From assembly GCF_007997005.1 (NCBI RefSeq), contig NZ_VOSL01000054.1, positions 248,001 to 312,000 on the forward strand: DNA of 64,000 bases. Reading direction: 5' to 3'. The notes under the pieces are model-generated. The model saw only the letters and a program-made list of their open reading frames with translations, was not told where the DNA came from and made no database searches. Shown piece after piece: positions 59,724 to 64,000 of the stretch; position 1 is the first letter of the stretch, and every line of letters begins with the position of its first letter. The position numbers were made by a program, and so were the translations under genes. Origin of the DNA: Lujinxingia vulgaris. GTDB taxonomy: Bacteria; Myxococcota_A; Bradymonadia; Bradymonadales; Bradymonadaceae.

Positions 59724-62369
59724 TTAGTTGATCGGCATATAGACGCTGGCACAGTGAGGGGCATTGCCGCGAATGCGTCCGCAGAAGTCGGAGCAGGCAA
59801 TGCCGGGCTCGCGCACAATCTCGATATGCCCGTGGACGGCGTGGTAGCCGATGCAGCCCCTATCCCACGAGATGATGGCGCCACGAGGGGCATCGGTGGT
59901 GGCAATGTCGACCTTCTGCAGGCCAATCGAGCGCAGCACATCGGGGTTGGCGTCGGCGTTGCAGCGGAAGCCGAAGGCCGAGAGCTGGAAGGTATACGCC
60001 GAGCAGGGGCCGTGACCTTGGAGCTTATCAAAGTTGATGCCCGCACGACGAAGCGCACCCTTCACACCCGCCCAGCAGCGACCCAGGCTGTAGCCGTTGT
60101 TGCCCGGTGAGCAGCGCTGCGCTCCGCCGGTCTCCTGACACTTGGCCGCCTCGGTGGCCAGACGCTCGGCCATCGCCGAGTCGACGTTGGCGTCCGGGTA
60201 GTAAGGCAGCGCGCGGCGATCTTCGGGGATGGTGCCGTCGAAGTCGGTGATCGTGACACGCACCTCGCGGCGAGCAACTTCGTTGCCGTTGGCGTCGAGT
60301 CCGATGGCGAAGATCACGCGCTCGCCGAAGAACTCGTAGGTGTAGCCTTCCTCAAAGTTCGAGGAGCGGTCCGAGGAGGTGCCCAGGTGGAAATTGTCGT
60401 GCTCGGCCTCGTAGCGGACCTCCACGATGCGGGGGTCGCTGGCCACGACCTTAAAGGTCATGTCGGGGCGGTACCAGTGGCCGGCGCGCGGCACGATGAA
60501 CTCCAGTCCGCCGCCGTTGGGGCCTTCGGCTTCATCGTCTTCATCGTACACGAAGTGCTCGGTGCCCAGCGTCCAACGCTGATTGCCCTGGGCCGCAGAG
60601 TCGAGAACCTTCCAGATGGAGCCGTCGTTGGAGAGGCTGATCTTGGCGGTGCCGTTTGGCGAGCAATCCGAGAGCGCCACCGGGTAGCCGGCCTGGGTCA
60701 CGTAGAGCACATCGCCCTTCTTGACGGGCTCCTGCAGCTCCACGATGAGGTCAGCACCGGGGGGAACGCCGGCGGCGGTCTGTGCGCGGTTATCGCAGCT
60801 GGTGTTGTCGCTGGCACCGATCGCGGCGTTGGCGTTTTGCACCCCGGGGCTGCAGGCGACGCGAGCGGCGTTGACCACCGTGCCGTCGGCCTTCTCCACG
60901 TAGATGGCGTCGACCTCATAGCCGTCGAGCGGACTGTCGCTGTTGGTGGGCTCCAGATCCACGCCGCTGACGCGCACGTAGCGGTAGGAGGCCACGTCCT
61001 GACCGTCGACCTGCTCTTCCTCGTCGCTGTCGCCACCTTCGCAGACGGCGTCGGCTTTGGCGTTTGCCAGAATCGAGTCGAAGCGGCTCATCACCTGCTG
61101 GCCCGGGCACAGCGTCGCGGCGCGCTCGCCATGGCCCTTCACCTGGGTGCGGTTAATGGGGATGTTGTACTTGTCGCTCAGGTGACGGATCAGCCGCGAG
61201 AGGCTGCTCAGCTGGGCGTCCGAGGGCGGCGTGCTCAGGTGGAAACTTCCCAGAAGCGAGATGCCCAGGTTGCCGGTGTTCTGGTTACCGACGTGCGCGC
61301 CGACCTTATTCTCCGGAGTCCCCTGGTAGATGGTGCCGTCGTGGGAAATCAGGAAGTGGTAGCCCACGTCGTGGAAGCGGCGGTTGAAGTGCATCTGCTG
61401 AATCTTACGCACTTCGTTGGCGCCGTCGGCCACCCCGTTGGCGGTCACGGTGTGGTGCACCGTGATGCGGTTAGGCGTATGGGCCGGGGTGTTGTAGCGC
61501 GGTGCACGGGCGTTCCAGGCCGAGCGCGGCATGATCCGAACCGCCTGGCTCGAATCGGTGCAGCTCGGCGTGTTCGACCCGCCGTCGTTGCCCGAACCAC
61601 CCGAGCTCAGGCCCGAGCAGACGTCGCCGCCGCCCGGGTTACCCCCGTCGTCGGCGCACTGGCTGTTGGGGGGCACCATCGGGCGGATGTCGTCGCCGTA
61701 GTAGAAACGCAGGATGCGCTTGTAGTCCCAGCCGTTGTTGGCCAGGCAGGCTGCGCCGTTCTGGCTCTTGGCGCCCCGGTTGGCCGGGTTGACGAGGCTT
61801 CCCAGGTGGGTGCCCTGCACGCCGGAGCCGGTGCGACCCTGGTTGTAGGTGACCCACTTCTCGGTACCGGTCGGATCGCGGTCACCGCGCGCCGGGCGGC
61901 AGCTGCTGGTCGAGGGAATCGCCCCGGCCACATAAAACGCCGCCGCCAGGCGACCGTTATGCGTCAGGACCTGACCGCGGGTGGCGTTGACGGCGTCGCG
62001 GTGGCGCTGCTCAACCTGCGCGTGGCTGCAGTCGTAGACCTGGTCGCGGGTGGTCGGAACCAGCGGGCGACGCTCCGCCTCCACGATAAACGCCGCGTAC
62101 GTACGCGCGGCCACTGCCTGCGCTTTGAGCGCCTCCATCGGAGCGTTGCCGTTCTCACAGGCAATGACGCTGGGGAGGTAATCCTCCTCAACATCAACCG
62201 CTCCGTAACCCTCGACTTGAACCGAGCAGAAGGAGCTCAGCTCCTGAACCCGCACCTCCACGGTATCATCGAGATCCAATCCGTCGTTGAAGCCGCAACC
62301 CGCGGCCACCATCGACGCGAGAAGCGCCAGCCCCATCGCCGGCCACATCTTCATCACCATCCTCGCCAT
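59724..62369 (-). CDS. SpoIID–amidase–cysteine-peptidase-like cell wall lipoprotein
   Basis: 881 residues from ATG 62369 (GAGGA seven bases upstream). A lipoprotein signal ends VAAGC (Cys25). A SpoIID domain is at about 45-225 (CENGNAPMEALKAQAVAARTY with catalytic-type Glu72; VYDCSHAQVEQ). A PGRP/amidase_2 domain at about 280-440 carries zinc ligands HHT (305-306), HGER (H413) and Cys421 in LCPGQ. A beta-rich, discoidin-like part follows and then a C-terminal region with LGRCWAGVKGAL and HAVHGHIEIV, a CHAP/NlpC-like Cys-His pair. This order gives amidase, glycan cleavage by SpoIID, and perhaps an endopeptidase in one chain. Confidence 0.88.
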   Translation of the reverse strand: MARMVMKMWPAMGLALLASMVAAGCGFNDGLDLDDTVEVRVQELSSFCSVQVEGYGAVDVEEDYLPSVIACENGNAPMEALKAQAVAARTYAAFIVEAERRPLVPTTRDQVYDCSHAQVEQRHRDAVNATRGQVLTHNGRLAAAFYVAGAIPSTSSCRPARGDRDPTGTEKWVTYNQGRTGSGVQGTHLGSLVNPANRGAKSQNGAACLANNGWDYKRILRFYYGDDIRPMVPPNSQCADDGGNPGGGDVCSGLSSGGSGNDGGSNTPSCTDSSQAVRIMPRSAWNARAPRYNTPAHTPNRITVHHTVTANGVADGANEVRKIQQMHFNRRFHDVGYHFLISHDGTIYQGTPENKVGAHVGNQNTGNLGISLLGSFHLSTPPSDAQLSSLSRLIRHLSDKYNIPINRTQVKGHGERAATLCPGQQVMSRFDSILANAKADAVCEGGDSDEEEQVDGQDVASYRYVRVSGVDLEPTNSDSPLDGYEVDAIYVEKADGTVVNAARVACSPGVQNANAAIGASDNTSCDNRAQTAAGVPPGADLIVELQEPVKKGDVLYVTQAGYPVALSDCSPNGTAKISLSNDGSIWKVLDSAAQGNQRWTLGTEHFVYDEDDEAEGPNGGGLEFIVPRAGHWYRPDMTFKVVASDPRIVEVRYEAEHDNFHLGTSSDRSSNFEEGYTYEFFGERVIFAIGLDANGNEVARREVRVTITDFDGTIPEDRRALPYYPDANVDSAMAERLATEAAKCQETGGAQRCSPGNNGYSLGRCWAGVKGALRRAGINFDKLQGHGPCSAYTFQLSAFGFRCNADANPDVLRSIGLQKVDIATTDAPRGAIISWDRGCIGYHAVHGHIEIVREPGIACSDFCGRIRGNAPHCASVYMPIN

Positions 62370-62836
62370 TGTGTCGTCCTCTGCTGAGTCGATTTCCGTT
62401 AGAGCGGCTCCGAAGTCACACCGATGAATCCGGACAGGCCGCGCCACTGGCACGGTGGGTTGAGTGTGCACGAAGTATACCGACCCCGCAAAAGAGGATC
62501 GCATTTATTCCCGTCACAGCCGTAATTCGACGCTATATCGGAGGATCGCGGCACGGGTACGTTTATGTAGGACAACCCCTCACACCTCACCACAGACACT
62601 TACCCATCGGTCAGCTTCGCCCGTCCTCACCCGATCATGTGGACCTGAGCCCCCAACGTGCCCGATAAGGTGTGACAGAAGTGCACACCCCCTGCGCAAT
62701 ACCTGACCTCACGGTCAACGCAAAGGGGGCGGCGCACCCGTCGGCTCCCGCGCGTTGACACCCGCGCGCGCCATTTCTAGGTTGCCGCCTTCACGCGCGC
62801 ACCGGTCACTCCGCCCCTTCGCGCCACGGAGCTGCT
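62370..62836. other. Intergenic region between divergent genes
   Basis: 467 bp between the amidase lipoprotein and the SDR gene. The right end has a good sigma70-type promoter (listed separately). The middle (about 62470-62570) is AT-richer, which fits the lower-strand promoter, although I could not place one. No RNA gene or gene-like frame is seen. Confidence 0.5.
62755..62783 (+). promoter_or_regulatory. Sigma70-type promoter for the SDR gene
   Basis: TTGACA at 62755-62760 is a perfect -35 and TAGGTT at 62778-62783 a fair -10, 17 bases apart. The start would be near 62790, giving a leader of about 47 bases before ATG 62837. Confidence 0.6.
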
Positions 62837-63922
62837 ATGACGACCCTTGAGATCATTGACCGCCCCATCCTGATGACCGGTTTTCCGGGATTTCTGGCCA
62901 CCCATCTGGTCGAGGAGTTAGCCCAACGCACCGAGGCGTCCCTGGATCTTCTGGTGCTGGCCTCGGAGATGGCGCAGGCCACCCGTCGGCTGGAGACGCT
63001 CACCAGGCGCCACCCCTCGCTTGAAGGTCGCGCGCGGCTGGTGCGTGGCGACATCACCCGCGAGCACCTGGGGCTCTCGTCGTCGGACTACGATCGGCTA
63101 CGGGGTAGCGTGGGCGTCGTCTGGCATCTGGCGGCCATCTACGATCTGGCCGTTCCCCGCGATGTGGCCTTTAAGGTCAACGTCGGCGGCACCCGTCAGG
63201 TGCTCGACTTCTGTGAGTCGTGCAAGGAGTTGGATCGCCTGAACTACGTCTCGACCTGTTACGTCTCCGGCGATCGCCGCGGCACCTTCCGCGAAGATGA
63301 GCTCGATCTGGGGCAGGGATTTAAGAACCACTACGAAGAGACGAAGTTCTGGGCGGAGGTCGAGGTGCAGCGCCGCTCCGCCGAGATCCCCACCGCGATC
63401 TTCCGCCCGGGCATCACCGTGGGCGACTCGCGCACCGGCGCCACCGAGAAGTTCGACGGCCCCTACTACGTCTTCGGCCTCCTGGAGCGCCTGCCGGAGT
63501 GGATGCCCATCCCCAATGTGGGCCGCGGTGAGGCAAAGGTGAACATCGTGCCCATCGATGTGCTGGTAGCCGCGCTGGCCGCCCTGGGTCACGAAGCCGG
63601 CAATGAGGGGCAGGTCTTTCAACTCGCCGATCCCAACCCGATGCGCTCCCGCGACATCATTGAGCGCACCCTGGAGCATATGGGGCGAAGCCCCGCCGTG
63701 GGCAGCGTGCCGGAGTCCCTGGTAGAGAAAGCGCTGGCCAACGCCCGGCTCGAATCGTGGACCGGTGTGCCCCAGGAGGCCCTGGCCTACTTCAACCACC
63801 CGGCCCACTACGACACCCGCCAGGCCAACGCGGCGCTGGCGCGCCACGGGATCGAGTTCCCCCACTTAAGTTTCTACCTCCCCACGCTGCTCGACGCCTT
63901 CGCGCGCCGCGACGAGGCGTAA
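62837..63922 (+). CDS. SDR family reductase (thioester-reductase/FAR-like)
   Basis: 361 residues. The nucleotide loop is LMTGFPGFLATHLVE, a variant of TGxxGxxG in which the last Gly is Ala. The second block is VWHLAAIYDL with a downstream NVGGTRQVLDF. The catalytic pair is Y and K in HYEETKFWAE. These fit the extended SDR group that includes thioester reductase and fatty acyl-CoA reductase domains (NAD-binding 4 family). The C-terminal half is helical. Substrate unknown; it may reduce or modify an acyl or sugar nucleotide. The ATG has GGAG about nine bases upstream. Confidence 0.85.
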   Translation: MTTLEIIDRPILMTGFPGFLATHLVEELAQRTEASLDLLVLASEMAQATRRLETLTRRHPSLEGRARLVRGDITREHLGLSSSDYDRLRGSVGVVWHLAAIYDLAVPRDVAFKVNVGGTRQVLDFCESCKELDRLNYVSTCYVSGDRRGTFREDELDLGQGFKNHYEETKFWAEVEVQRRSAEIPTAIFRPGITVGDSRTGATEKFDGPYYVFGLLERLPEWMPIPNVGRGEAKVNIVPIDVLVAALAALGHEAGNEGQVFQLADPNPMRSRDIIERTLEHMGRSPAVGSVPESLVEKALANARLESWTGVPQEALAYFNHPAHYDTRQANAALARHGIEFPHLSFYLPTLLDAFARRDEA

Positions 63923-64000
63923 GCCCGCCGCCCCGCACGCCTCTCCCACCTCAGGCGGTAGGCCGCACGTTGGAGGGCGCCCCGCCTCAGTCCAGCTCCG

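Noticed and set aside
60387-62387. A 666-codon upper-strand open frame opposite the amidase lipoprotein
   Set aside because: Antisense shadow; the lower strand has a lipobox, SpoIID and amidase motifs and a good ribosome site.
1-64000. Search for tRNA, rRNA, insertion sequences, prophage or a defence island
   Set aside because: No cloverleaf-like sequence, transposase, integrase, inverted-repeat-bounded element or defence gene cluster was seen in either strand by eye; small RNAs cannot be ruled out.

Overview
The window is one GC-rich (roughly 65% by eye) chromosomal stretch, densely coded on both strands, with about 50 protein genes and no tRNA, rRNA, CRISPR array, phage or insertion sequence that I could see. 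The mix suggests a member of the Bradymonadota/Myxococcota part of the former Deltaproteobacteria. The signs are many lipoproteins with Asp-rich linkers and Cys-rich repeats, Ser/Thr kinases (one degenerate and fused to an ATPase), Sel1, RCC1-like and TPR proteins, a DUF1549/DUF1501/haem-motif operon, SspB, and a six-S1-domain RpsA-like protein. This placement is an inference from gene content; no marker gene was compared.

Layout. 0-11 kb: end of an SLC13-type permease, a medium-chain dehydrogenase, two methyltransferases (one a predicted lipoprotein), DUF924, a Cys-rich lipoprotein, an RCC1-like protein and a 1099-aa pseudokinase/STAND-ATPase/TPR protein. 11-12 kb: a ferritin-like gene and a 100-codon gene, both preceded by Fur-box-like sequences. 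12-21 kb: an alpha/beta-hydrolase lipoprotein, then four tandem same-strand paralogous lipoproteins with different C-terminal modules, including a 25-residue acidic repeat array and a 44-residue poly-Asp tail. 21-36 kb: TM2-domain protein, acyltransferase plus thiolase, Hsp33, metallophosphoesterase, 6-phosphofructokinase, GNAT plus M20 peptidase, trehalose phosphatase, NDH-2, DUF938 and a Sel1 lipoprotein. 35-46 kb: membrane Ser/Thr kinase, small beta-barrel-like protein, the DUF1549-like/DUF1501/CXXCH operon, two related TPR-TM proteins flanking a class I glutamine amidotransferase, and SspB. 46-64 kb: hybrid histidine kinase, a TerB-like/acyl-CoA oxidase fusion, NRDE protein, sugar dehydrogenase lipoprotein, zinc-ribbon protein, RpsA-like protein, a guanidine-II riboswitch in front of a SugE/Gdx exporter, CcmH and M61 peptidase, a SpoIID/amidase/Cys-His cell wall lipoprotein, and an SDR reductase.

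Most notable observations. (1) The octamer CTCGCCAG occurs about 30 times by hand count. It falls in several reading frames, often through codons that look uncommon here, and forms an inverted pair inside a terminator, so it may be a DNA-level signal (uptake-, Chi- or KOPS-like). (2) A textbook two-hairpin ACGA-loop guanidine-II riboswitch precedes sugE. (3) The four-paralog lipoprotein array carries modular, repeat-rich C-termini. (4) SpoIID and amidase domains, which act in sequence on peptidoglycan, are fused in one lipoprotein.
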